15,748 nt of DNA from a bacterium (lineage in GTDB: Bacteria > Latescibacterota > Latescibacteria > Latescibacterales > Latescibacteraceae). Every line of letters starts with the position of its first letter. Positions within the stretch are counted from its first letter, which is position 1. The position numbers were made by a program, and so were the translations under genes. The DNA lies in contig JAJFUH010000213.1 of assembly GCA_021372535.1 (NCBI GenBank), forward strand, positions 1 to 15,748, given 5' to 3'. Shown here piece after piece: positions 1-6,435 of this stretch. A model generated the notes under the pieces. That model was not told where the DNA came from. It made no database searches and worked only from the letters and a program-made list of their open reading frames with translations.

Positions 1-124
1 AAAAACGGTTGTGACCGCGGGGCTTTTCAACGGGTTTATAAATTCACAGGCTTTAATGGTCTATATTCCATTTATAATCAATGTATTGCAATACATTTCA
101 TTGTGGATTTCGGGGGATGGTCAG
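1..124 (+). mobile_element. MITE-like element, partial copy A (right end)
   Basis: This is the right part of the repeat family found complete at 1251, 3965, 7918 and 10800; the left part lies outside the window. It starts inside the right arm of the large hairpin (GTGACCGCGGGGCTTTTC) and runs through the AT-rich tail to the right terminal repeat, GGGGGATGGTCAG, ending at 124. The tail holds a perfect 18-bp palindrome at 80-97 (AATGTATTG/CAATACATT) that is degenerate in the other copies. No coding capacity is credible. It lies 3' of the phosphoesterase gene. A target duplication cannot be tested because the left end is missing. Confidence 0.85.
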
Positions 125-188
125 GATTTACAGTCATTACCGTTTACATGGTATAGTATTATCACCAATGAAAAAAAATTTAATCGAT

Positions 189-1130
189 TCAGCGGAACAC
201 GCATTTCAGGAACCGTACGTTTTTTTCCCCCCTTACCCACCGGTTACCCCATTCCTTTACATAGGATAATTCTCTGAGTTCCGGTAAATCGAGCTCATGA
301 GTGCTCATTTCGAAAACACCGGCATTGAATTCGACGAGACGGATTTCGTAGGGATACTCCCTGAGCGCGGCGGTCATGATGTGCCATACGCCATGATCTT
401 TCAATGCATCGTGGATGTGCCAGTGCCCCGCGAAACAGGCCTTGACCGCAGTGCTGCCCCGGACAAGGCTCAGGAGCTCTTCACGGCCGATCATATCATC
501 GATGAAACGCCGGGGGTATGTCAGAGGACTTTCAACCGGAAGACCCCCAGGCAGTGTTGCAGCCGGATAAGCCTCCCGGAAGGCAACGGGAGCATGCGTT
601 ACCAGAACCGCAGGCATTTCCGAGCGCACGAGCCCGTTCTCCAGCCAGCATTTATCGGCTTCGGCAGGCCCGATACTTTTAATCGCACCGGAATCATACT
701 TCTCACGGTCAAGAACCGGGGAAACACTCCCGTCATACCCGTACCAGTACGCCGTATCAAGAAAGAAAAAGCGCAGGCCGCCGAGATCACGAACATACGA
801 ACAGGACTGACCGGTAATTCCGTACCGTTCTTTCAGACGGGCGCGGGGCGCGGAGCACCAGGTGTCATGATTTCCGGGAACAGCATACCAGGGGCAGCCG
901 AAACGATCCATGACAGCCGCTCCGAAATCGAAACTCCCGCCGGAACATACGCCGACAAGATCACCGCAGTGGACGACAAAATCCGGGTCGAGTTTCCTGA
1001 CAAGCCTGACAAGAGCTTCCCCCATGCATTCGGAAAAACGCTCCGTTGTCCGGTTCCACCAGGTGCTTTCACAGGATGAGGGCGGGGCGGTGAAGTGGGT
1101 ATCGCTCAAAACAACAAAGCGACAAGACAT
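189..1130 (-). CDS. Calcineurin-like metallophosphoesterase
   Basis: A 313-residue protein with the full set of metallophosphoesterase motifs: D10-x-H12 (SDTHF), G56-D57 (HCGDLVG), G86-N87-H88-D89 (GNHDTW), H179 (VTHAP) and G235-H-x-H238 (GHWHIH). These residues hold two metal ions that hydrolyse phosphomono- or phosphodiesters. No signal peptide or membrane segment is visible, so it is probably cytoplasmic. The start is ATG with an AGGGA element about 7 bases upstream. The overall form resembles the CpdA/Icc-type and 3',5'-cAMP phosphodiesterase-like families, but the substrate cannot be read from sequence. It stands alone: repeat elements lie on both sides, and the next co-oriented gene (ackA) ends 520 bp upstream. 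The fold is secure; the substrate is unknown. Confidence 0.9.
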   Translation of the reverse strand: MSCRFVVLSDTHFTAPPSSCESTWWNRTTERFSECMGEALVRLVRKLDPDFVVHCGDLVGVCSGGSFDFGAAVMDRFGCPWYAVPGNHDTWCSAPRARLKERYGITGQSCSYVRDLGGLRFFFLDTAYWYGYDGSVSPVLDREKYDSGAIKSIGPAEADKCWLENGLVRSEMPAVLVTHAPVAFREAYPAATLPGGLPVESPLTYPRRFIDDMIGREELLSLVRGSTAVKACFAGHWHIHDALKDHGVWHIMTAALREYPYEIRLVEFNAGVFEMSTHELDLPELRELSYVKEWGNRWVRGEKNVRFLKCVFR

Positions 1131-1172
1131 GAAGTATTCCCTGCAATATGTTATCTATCAGGATAATCAAGG

Positions 1173-1204
1173 GGGCTGTGAAAAAGTATATTTTTCACGA
1201 GCCC
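1173..1204. other. Strong 13-bp hairpin with one bulge
   Basis: GGGCT (1173-1177) and GTGAAAAA (1178-1185) pair with TTTTTCAC (1191-1198) and AGCCC (1200-1204), leaving a five-base loop and one bulged G at 1199. It lies just upstream of the phosphoesterase start and 46 bp before MITE copy B. No T-run follows the stem on either strand, so it is not a standard intrinsic terminator. It could be a remnant of a transposon end, a structured leader of the phosphoesterase mRNA, or a protein-binding palindrome. The structure is clear; the role is unknown. Confidence 0.6.
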
Positions 1205-1250
1205 GATAATGAAATGTATTGTTTCGATGCTGTCAAGGGTATGTAAATCG

Positions 1251-1540
1251 GTGGCAACCCCCCATTTTTTTAAGAACACTTTTTTAGATGTTACTTCCCT
1301 TGCATGCCCAAAGGAAGTAACCAAGGAAAGGGCACCCCGTGAAAAGCCTTTTTCCCCGTTTACCACCCGTTTTTCGGGAATGTGTGAACTCACGAGCCTT
1401 CGGCTCGCTCGGACAGCACCCATTCTTTTTCCGAAAACCGGTTGTGACCGCGGGGCTTTTCAACGGGGTTGAATAATCAGAAGCTCAAGAGGTGTTATGC
1501 TGTTTATTACAAAAAGTCATGGATTTGGGGGGAGCGCCAG
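1251..1540 (+). mobile_element. MITE-like element, copy B (complete)
   Basis: A 290-bp copy. The left end reads GTGGCAACCCCCCATTTTT. The right end, read in reverse complement, is CTGGCGCTCCCCCCAAATCC, giving imperfect terminal inverted repeats. Inside are the 12-bp palindrome arms TTACTTCC.../...GGAAGTAA (here with one altered base), the large hairpin, and a GAGCC-TTC-GGCTC tip. The AT-rich tail has diverged from the other copies between about 1471 and 1520. Flanking 11-mers match only weakly (6 of 11), so any target duplication has decayed. It fills the gap between the phosphoesterase and ackA. Bases 1541-1652 hold nothing recognisable. Short open frames inside it match between copies but are frameshifted and are not believed to be genes. 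Confidence 0.85.
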
Positions 1541-1652
1541 CATATAAACATGTCCCCGAATCATTAATCGGGAATCGTCACTTCGCGCAGACCCTGACAG
1601 CATTTATCCATACTTACGGACTTTATCACAATGCTTCCAAAATAAAACGGCA

Positions 1653-2861
1653 TCACTTGTCGCGCTTGCGGGCGAGGCGCTCGGCTTCACGGGCGATGAC
1701 GATTTCCTCGTTTGTCGGTATTACCAGAATTTTTACCGGTGAATCGCTGCGGTTAATCCCGGCTTCACCTCCTATGGCGCGGGAGTTCTTTTCCTCATCG
1801 ACCGTTATGCCGAGAAACGAAAGACCCTCGCACGATTTACTCCTGATGAGAGGGCTGTGCTCGCCGACACCGGCGGTAAAAACGAGGGCATCGCATCCGC
1901 CGAGCACTCCCATGTATGACGCGATATATTTTTTGATGCGGTAACAGTACATATCGAGGGCGAGGGCGGCGCGTTCGTTGCCGGATTCCGCGGCAGCCGC
2001 AACCTCGCGCATGTCCGGGGAAATACCCGAAACACCGAGCAGACCGCTCTTTTTGTTCATGATGGAGTCCATCTCATCGGGCGAGATGCCTTCCTTCCGC
2101 ATGATATACAGCGGCGCCGCGGTATCGATATCACCGGTCCGCGTTCCCATCATGAGACCCTCGAGGGGAGTGAATCCCATGGATGTATCGACCGCATGAC
2201 CGCCATGGACAGCATCGATCGAGCAGCCGTTGCCGAGATGGCATGTTATGATTCGCATCTCCTCGTAGGGCCGCCCCAGAATCTCAGCCGCACGCGAGGA
2301 AACATAGTAATGGGATGTCCCATGAAAACCGTACCGTCTAATGCCATATTTTTCGTAGTATGCATAAGGCAGGGCATACATATATGCCTTTGGAGGAATT
2401 TTGGAATGAAACCCCGTGTCAAAGACGATAACCTGCGGAATATCGGGCATTGCCGATATACAGGCTTCTATTCCGAGGAGATGCGCCGGATTATGGAGCG
2501 GCGCAATATCGAGAATACCGCGGATTTCGCCGAGCACTGTCTTGTTTGCCGCGACCGATTCGCAGAAGCGCCTGCCGCCGTTGACAAACCGGTGGCCGAC
2601 CGCGCCGATCTCCGAAAGGTTGCCGAGCACGGCGCCCGAACCCTCAACAAGCGCTGCAAGGACATGCTTCATGGCCTCATCGTGGTTTTCGATCGGCAGT
2701 GTCCGGACACATTTCTGGCCTTCCGTTGCGATATGGGTAAAGATAGCATCCTGAAATCCGATACGTTCGACAATTCCCTTTGCCAGAACATGCTCGCCGG
2801 TGGTGTCCATGAGCTGATATTTAACCGATGAACTGCCGCAGTTTATAACAAGAACCTTCAC
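1653..2861 (-). CDS. ackA: Acetate kinase
   Basis: A 402-residue cytoplasmic kinase of the ASKHA fold that interconverts acetate + ATP and acetyl phosphate + ADP. The N-terminus VINCGSSSVKYQL is the family signature. The catalytic residues of the Methanosarcina enzyme are present at nearly the same numbers: N7, R91, H180 (GFHGTSH), R241 (GTRTGDID) and E385 (TNEE). Two small departures are visible: the usual HRVVHGG loop reads HRFVNGG (N94 for His), and GTRSGD reads GTRTGD. The start is GTG, with a strong GGAGG four bases upstream. The deacetylase gene ends 38 bp upstream on the same strand, so the two are probably co-transcribed. No phosphotransacetylase gene is in the window. Length and motifs are normal, so the identification is firm. 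Confidence 0.97.
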   Translation of the reverse strand: MKVLVINCGSSSVKYQLMDTTGEHVLAKGIVERIGFQDAIFTHIATEGQKCVRTLPIENHDEAMKHVLAALVEGSGAVLGNLSEIGAVGHRFVNGGRRFCESVAANKTVLGEIRGILDIAPLHNPAHLLGIEACISAMPDIPQVIVFDTGFHSKIPPKAYMYALPYAYYEKYGIRRYGFHGTSHYYVSSRAAEILGRPYEEMRIITCHLGNGCSIDAVHGGHAVDTSMGFTPLEGLMMGTRTGDIDTAAPLYIMRKEGISPDEMDSIMNKKSGLLGVSGISPDMREVAAAAESGNERAALALDMYCYRIKKYIASYMGVLGGCDALVFTAGVGEHSPLIRSKSCEGLSFLGITVDEEKNSRAIGGEAGINRSDSPVKILVIPTNEEIVIAREAERLARKRDK

Positions 2862-2899
2862 TATTCCTCCTAAAAAATATCATAACAGAATTGTTCGAT

Positions 2900-3841
2900 T
2901 CACGAACCCCCTGCTTCGAGAAGGGCATCGACATGGAATGCCGCCGATTCGGCAAGCGCTTCGAACTCATACCCGCCCTCGAGGGTGGATACGATATGAC
3001 CATCGCAGTACATATCGGCGAATTTCACCACTTCTTTTGTCAGACGGTAGAAAGAGTCCGATTCGAGGTTGATGTCTCCGAGAGGATCATCCTTGTGCGC
3101 ATCGAACCCGGCGGACATGAGCACGAATTCCGGCATGAACATGTTGACCTGGTCGGCGAGCTGCCCCTTGAACACATGCATGTACTCCTCCTCACCCGCA
3201 CCCGGAGGGACAGGAGCATTGAGCACACCGCCCGAATGGCTGTAGAGACGGGTCGACAATCCGGTTCCGGGATAGTGCGGATGCTGATGGATGCTGAACA
3301 GGAGGATATCGTTGTCTCCCGAGAGCATTTCCTCGGTGCCGTTACAGTGATGAACATCGAAATCGACGATAAGGATTTTGTGGATGTTGTGCTTCTTTTT
3401 CAGATGCCGCGCACCGATGGCGATGTTGTTGAACAGGCAGAAGCCCATGGCCATGGAATACCGTGAATGATGACCGGGGGGCCTGACCGGGCAGAAGGCG
3501 GTCGTGTATCTTTTATCCACAACACCGTCGATAGCGGTCATTACCGCTCCCGCCGCGCGGAGCGCCGCCTGGTAGGAACCCTTTGAAACCGGCGTATCGG
3601 GAGAATCGATATACTGAGGGCCGGCTGCGGAAGTTGTTTTGACATGCTCGATATACGACTGGCTGTGAACATACCCGATTTCATCTGTTGTGGCGCACCG
3701 CGGCTCGTCCCACACCAGTCTGTCCCGGTATTTCTCCTGTTTCAGGGCCTTGGTGATGACGGTGACTCTGCCGGGACGCTCGGGATGGCCGATTCCGGTA
3801 ATGTGGTTGAGGTAATCATCATGATAGAGAATTCCTGTCAT
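2900..3841 (-). CDS. Histone deacetylase family protein (AcuC/class II HDAC-like)
   Basis: A 313-residue zinc amidohydrolase of the arginase/deacetylase fold. Visible signatures are the His-His pair in RPPGHHS (H124, H125), zinc ligands D162 and H164 in DFDVHHCNGT, D247 in SAGFDAH, and the catalytic Tyr Y291 in LEGGY. The usual HHGNGT reads HHCNGT. Bacterial relatives remove acetyl groups from lysines (for example AcuC on acetyl-CoA synthetase) or from polyamines and other amides; sequence alone does not choose between these. The start is ATG with GGGAG six bases upstream. It is the first gene of a probable two-gene operon with ackA, which suggests a link to acetate or acetyl-phosphate metabolism. 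The fold and activity class are secure; the substrate is inferred. Confidence 0.92.
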   Translation of the reverse strand: MTGILYHDDYLNHITGIGHPERPGRVTVITKALKQEKYRDRLVWDEPRCATTDEIGYVHSQSYIEHVKTTSAAGPQYIDSPDTPVSKGSYQAALRAAGAVMTAIDGVVDKRYTTAFCPVRPPGHHSRYSMAMGFCLFNNIAIGARHLKKKHNIHKILIVDFDVHHCNGTEEMLSGDNDILLFSIHQHPHYPGTGLSTRLYSHSGGVLNAPVPPGAGEEEYMHVFKGQLADQVNMFMPEFVLMSAGFDAHKDDPLGDINLESDSFYRLTKEVVKFADMYCDGHIVSTLEGGYEFEALAESAAFHVDALLEAGGS

Positions 3842-3867
3842 AGTATGCTCCCGTATTGTACTATTAA

Positions 3868-3897
3868 AATATAATACACTACAAATATCATGTTGAA
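3868..3897 (-). promoter_or_regulatory. Candidate promoter of the deacetylase-ackA unit
   Basis: On the minus strand a -35-like TTCAAC (3892-3897) is separated by 18 bases from a -10-like TATATT (3868-3873; five of six consensus bases). It sits 26 bp upstream of the deacetylase start in an AT-rich stretch. The -35 box is weak, so the call rests mainly on position and the -10 box. Confidence 0.35.
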
Positions 3898-3953
3898 TCC
3901 GCTCATAATATACAAGAATATAAAGTATAAAGTTTGATGGTAATGAACAAGGG

Positions 3954-3964
3954 AAAACGTTGCA
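3954..3964 (+). repeat. Target-site duplication, left of MITE copy C
   Basis: The 11-mer AAAACGTTGCA abuts the left end of copy C, and AAAACGGTGCA (4271-4281) abuts its right end. Ten of eleven positions match. This fits duplication on insertion followed by one substitution, and it fixes the element's borders at 3965 and 4270. Confidence 0.8.
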
Positions 3965-4270
3965 CTGGCACCCCCCATTTTTTCAAAAACACTTTTTTAG
4001 ATATTACTTCCTTTGCGTGCCCAAAGGAAGTAACCAAGGAAAGGGCACCCCGTGAAAAGCCTGTTTCCCCGGTCACTGCCCGTTTTTCGGGAATGTGTGA
4101 ACTCACGAGCCTTCGGCTCGCTCGGACAGCACCCATTCTTTTTCCGAAAACCGGTCGTGAACGGGGGGCTTTTCAAGGGGTTTATAAATTCACAGGCATT
4201 AATGGTATATATTCTATTTATAATCAATTTATTACAATACAATTCATTGTGGATTTTTGAGGGTCACCAG
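3965..4270 (+). mobile_element. MITE-like element, copy C (complete, with target duplication)
   Basis: A 306-bp copy. The left end is CTGGCACCCCCCATTTTTTC; the right end in reverse complement is CTGGTGACCCTCAAAAATCC. In order it holds a perfect 12-bp palindrome (TTACTTCCTTTG at 4004-4015 and its complement at 4022-4033), a large imperfect inverted repeat (4048-4095 with 4134-4180), an apical CGAGCC-TTC-GGCTCG hairpin (4106-4120) and an AT-rich tail. No transposase is encoded, so it would depend on an enzyme supplied in trans. It lies between the divergent deacetylase and Lrp/AsnC genes, so it separates their promoters. Short frames within it are not credible genes. Confidence 0.88.
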
Positions 4271-4281
4271 AAAACGGTGCA
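4271..4281 (+). repeat. Target-site duplication, right of MITE copy C
   Basis: AAAACGGTGCA follows the terminal CCAG of copy C directly and matches the left-flank 11-mer at 3954-3964 at ten of eleven bases. Confidence 0.8.
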
Positions 4282-4321
4282 GCATAACCATGATGATTAA
4301 ATACTATTCATCATTTTTGCC

Positions 4322-4351
4322 TTGACAATCTACGCATATTAATGTTATTTT
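4322..4351 (+). promoter_or_regulatory. Candidate sigma-70-type promoter of the Lrp/AsnC gene
   Basis: A perfect TTGACA (4322-4327) is followed after 18 bases by TATTTT (4346-4351; four of six -10 bases). The end of the -10 box lies 17 bp before the start codon, so the leader would be very short. An AGGAG Shine-Dalgarno sequence at 4361-4365 follows. Because Lrp/AsnC genes often repress themselves, this is a likely control point, but no operator is evident. Confidence 0.5.
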
Positions 4352-4368
4352 AGCCATAAAAGGAGAAA

Positions 4369-4857
4369 ATGCGTAAAATGGATGCCATTGATACTCAAAT
4401 AGCGCATATTTTAGGCGTTGACGGGAGGCTGTCGAACAGGGAAATCGGCCGCCGTCTCGGAATCGCCGAAGGAACCGTCCGTCAGCGCCTGAGCCGTCTC
4501 TTTGACAGCGGTGTGCTCCGTGTCGCCGCGCAGGCCAATATCGAGTCATTTCCCGAGTCCTATCTCGCAATCGTGGGGGTCAAGATCGACGGCCGCCGTC
4601 TCAGCGAGAGCGCCGAAACGATAGAACAGCTCCCGTCGGTGCTCACCACGATGATTGTGACGGGGCGATACGACATCGTAACCATGGTGCTTGCCCCCTC
4701 GCGGCAGACCCTCGTGGATTTTGTCACCGACCAGCTTTCGAAAGTGCAGGGTGTCAGGGATTCCGAGACGTTTGTCGTGCTCAAGAATTTCGGTCAGTGG
4801 ATTCCGGCGGACAAGCTGTGCAGTATGATACGGGATTTCAATAACAGTCAACGGTGA
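4369..4857 (+). CDS. Lrp/AsnC family transcriptional regulator
   Basis: A 162-residue protein with an N-terminal winged helix-turn-helix (about residues 6-55; recognition segment near LSNREIGRRLGIAEGTVRQRL, residues 21-41). It is followed by an alpha/beta RAM-type ligand domain (about 65-145, with TGRYDIV near residue 98). Family members form octamers or dimers of dimers and sense amino acids or related small molecules. Two starts are possible: ATG at 4369 lies only three bases after AGGAG, while ATG at 4378 lies twelve after it. Neither spacing is ideal, and the protein changes by only three residues. It sits 93 bp upstream of pntAa in the same direction, so it is the natural candidate regulator of the transhydrogenase genes; that is inference. 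The ligand is unknown. Confidence 0.92.
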   Translation: MRKMDAIDTQIAHILGVDGRLSNREIGRRLGIAEGTVRQRLSRLFDSGVLRVAAQANIESFPESYLAIVGVKIDGRRLSESAETIEQLPSVLTTMIVTGRYDIVTMVLAPSRQTLVDFVTDQLSKVQGVRDSETFVVLKNFGQWIPADKLCSMIRDFNNSQR

Positions 4858-4878
4858 TTGTAATGATTTTATGCAGTT

Positions 4879-4905
4879 TTCCGAATTGTTATCAATCATT
4901 CGGAA
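4879..4905. promoter_or_regulatory. 8-bp inverted repeat between the regulator and pntAa
   Basis: TTCCGAAT (4879-4886) and its exact complement ATTCGGAA (4898-4905) flank an 11-base AT-rich centre. The site is 21 bp after the regulator's stop and 46 bp before the pntAa start. It could be an operator (Lrp-type sites are loose palindromes with AT-rich centres) or a weak stem-loop that tunes readthrough. No T-run follows it. The symmetry is exact; the function is a guess. Confidence 0.4.
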
Positions 4906-4950
4906 CCGGACGCTGTTGTGTTATGCAATTGTGAGAGGAAGGTGGAAATA

Positions 4951-6123
4951 ATGGATTTTCAAGGTATTACATTCGCTGTACCGAAGGAGATACTCGAGGG
5001 TGAGCTGCGGGTTGCGGTAACACCCGACACCGCCCGTAAAATGACTGGCAAGGGGGCACATGTCCTCATGGAAAAGGGAGCGGGTATCGGCTCTTTTTTT
5101 TCCGATGACATGTACCGTGATGCGGGAGCGGAGATTGTCGGCGATGTGGAGGACCTGTTCGGGAGAGCCACTGTCATTCTCAAGGTGAAGGAGCCGCATT
5201 ATAATGAGGCGAAAGGGAAGCACGAGGTCGACATGATGAAGAAAGGGCAATACCTCGTGGCATTTCTTCATCCCGCTTTTCCCGGAAATTACACCATGGT
5301 AAAATCTCTGGCCGCGCGGGGAGTTACTTCGCTGACCCTCGACTCGATCCCGAGAATTTCGCGGGCTCAGTCCATGGATGCCCTGACATCAATGAGCACG
5401 GTTGCCGGTTATAAAGCCGTGCTCATCGCTGCAAGCAAACTGCCGAAATTTCTCCCCATGATGGGAACGGCTTCGGGAATGATTCAGCCGGCATCGGTTC
5501 TTGTCATCGGAACGGGTGTCGCCGGACTTCAGGCAGCAGCGACGGCAAAAAGGCTCGGGGCAGTCGTGTATGGAACCGATATTCGTCATGATGCCTGCGA
5601 GCAGGCGAAAAGCGTCGGCGCGAAAATTGTCGATACCGGCGTTCCGCAGGAACTGGCGGTGGGCGCGGGCGGATATGCACGGAACCTTTCCGATGAGTGG
5701 ATTGCCAGGGAACGTGAGGCGCTACGTGACCGCGTATCCCAGTCGGATATCATTATCCTTTCGGCGCTTATTCCGGGCAAGCTCGCTCCCGTACTCATCA
5801 CCGGGGAGATGGTGAAATCCATGAGACCGGGTTCGGTAATCGTGGATATCGCTATCGATCAGGGCGGCAACTGTGAAATATCGGAAGCCGGAAAAACCTT
5901 TGAAAAGCACGGTGTCACCATCTTCTGCATACAGAATATCCCCGGACTGGTGCCGGTAAGCTCGACATGGATGTTTGCCAACAACATGTATAATTTTGTC
6001 GATAATCTCATAAAGGACGGCAGGATTGTCGCAGGCAGGGACGATGAAATCATTGCAGCGTGCCTCCTCACTATCGACGGCGAAATTGTCCATACCGGCG
6101 CCCGCGAAGCGATGCATCTGTAG
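4951..6123 (+). CDS. pntAa: Proton-translocating NAD(P) transhydrogenase, alpha subunit part 1 (domain I)
   Basis: A 390-residue soluble subunit that binds NAD(H) and passes hydride to or from the NADP-binding domain of PntB on the inner face of the membrane. It has the two-lobed AlaDH/PNT fold. Residues 1-140 include RVAVTPD, and the invariant RQD loop is intact (R135, Q140, D143 in PRISRAQSMD). The Rossmann segment has GTGVAG at 187-192 and acidic D210 after the second strand, as expected for NAD. The ATG at 4951 is preceded by an AGGAAGGTGG element. An upstream in-frame GTG at 4918 would put that ribosome site inside the gene and is rejected. The three genes form one operon. The split of alpha into two polypeptides follows the Rhodospirillum pattern rather than the fused Escherichia one. 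Confidence 0.96.
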   Translation: MDFQGITFAVPKEILEGELRVAVTPDTARKMTGKGAHVLMEKGAGIGSFFSDDMYRDAGAEIVGDVEDLFGRATVILKVKEPHYNEAKGKHEVDMMKKGQYLVAFLHPAFPGNYTMVKSLAARGVTSLTLDSIPRISRAQSMDALTSMSTVAGYKAVLIAASKLPKFLPMMGTASGMIQPASVLVIGTGVAGLQAAATAKRLGAVVYGTDIRHDACEQAKSVGAKIVDTGVPQELAVGAGGYARNLSDEWIAREREALRDRVSQSDIIILSALIPGKLAPVLITGEMVKSMRPGSVIVDIAIDQGGNCEISEAGKTFEKHGVTIFCIQNIPGLVPVSSTWMFANNMYNFVDNLIKDGRIVAGRDDEIIAACLLTIDGEIVHTGAREAMHL

Positions 6124-6144
6124 TTGAAAGGCAGGACCAGCATC

Positions 6145-6435
6145 ATGATTGTATTGACAGTGATTTTTATTGTTGCGACTGCAATCGGTTACAAGTTGAT
6201 CAGCGATGTTCCGAGTCTTCTCCATACGCCGCTGATGTCCGGTATGAATGCGCTGTCGGGTATCACACTGATCGGAGCCCTCGTCATCACTGCCGGTGCG
6301 GTACGTCTGGACAGCGAGATTCTCGGCGCTGTCGCGATTGTCATGGCCACGATAAACATCGTTGCCGGTTTCCATGTCACCCACCGTATGCTGAAAATGT
6401 TCAGGGAAAAAGGTTCCGGAGATAAACGGAAATGA
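6145..6435 (+). CDS. pntAb: Proton-translocating NAD(P) transhydrogenase, alpha subunit part 2 (membrane domain)
   Basis: A 96-residue integral membrane protein with about three hydrophobic helices (residues 2-16, 34-53 and 58-76). It carries the diagnostic segment SLLHTPLMSGMNALSGI (24-40), equivalent to the conserved HTPLMSGTNAISGI of PntA C-termini. With PntB it forms the proton channel. The start chosen is ATG 6145, with AGGA eight bases upstream. A TTG at 6124 is in frame but directly follows the pntAa stop and has no ribosome site. The basic tail (REKGSGDKRK) should lie in the cytoplasm. The stop overlaps the pntB start as ATGA, indicating translational coupling. Confidence 0.95.
   Translation: MIVLTVIFIVATAIGYKLISDVPSLLHTPLMSGMNALSGITLIGALVITAGAVRLDSEILGAVAIVMATINIVAGFHVTHRMLKMFREKGSGDKRK

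Noticed and set aside
297-1079. Long plus-strand frame of 260 codons
   Set aside because: It is antisense to the phosphoesterase, which has a full motif set; the frame has no recognisable domain.
1151-1423. Minus-strand frame of 90 codons in MITE copy B, with a similar frame at 3903-4136 in copy C
   Set aside because: Similarity comes from the shared repeat DNA. The frame is not kept in copies D and E, there is no domain, and it overlaps palindromes.
1555-1572. CCCGA/TCGGG inverted repeat downstream of ackA as a terminator
   Set aside because: Only five paired bases with an eight-base loop and no T-run on the minus strand.
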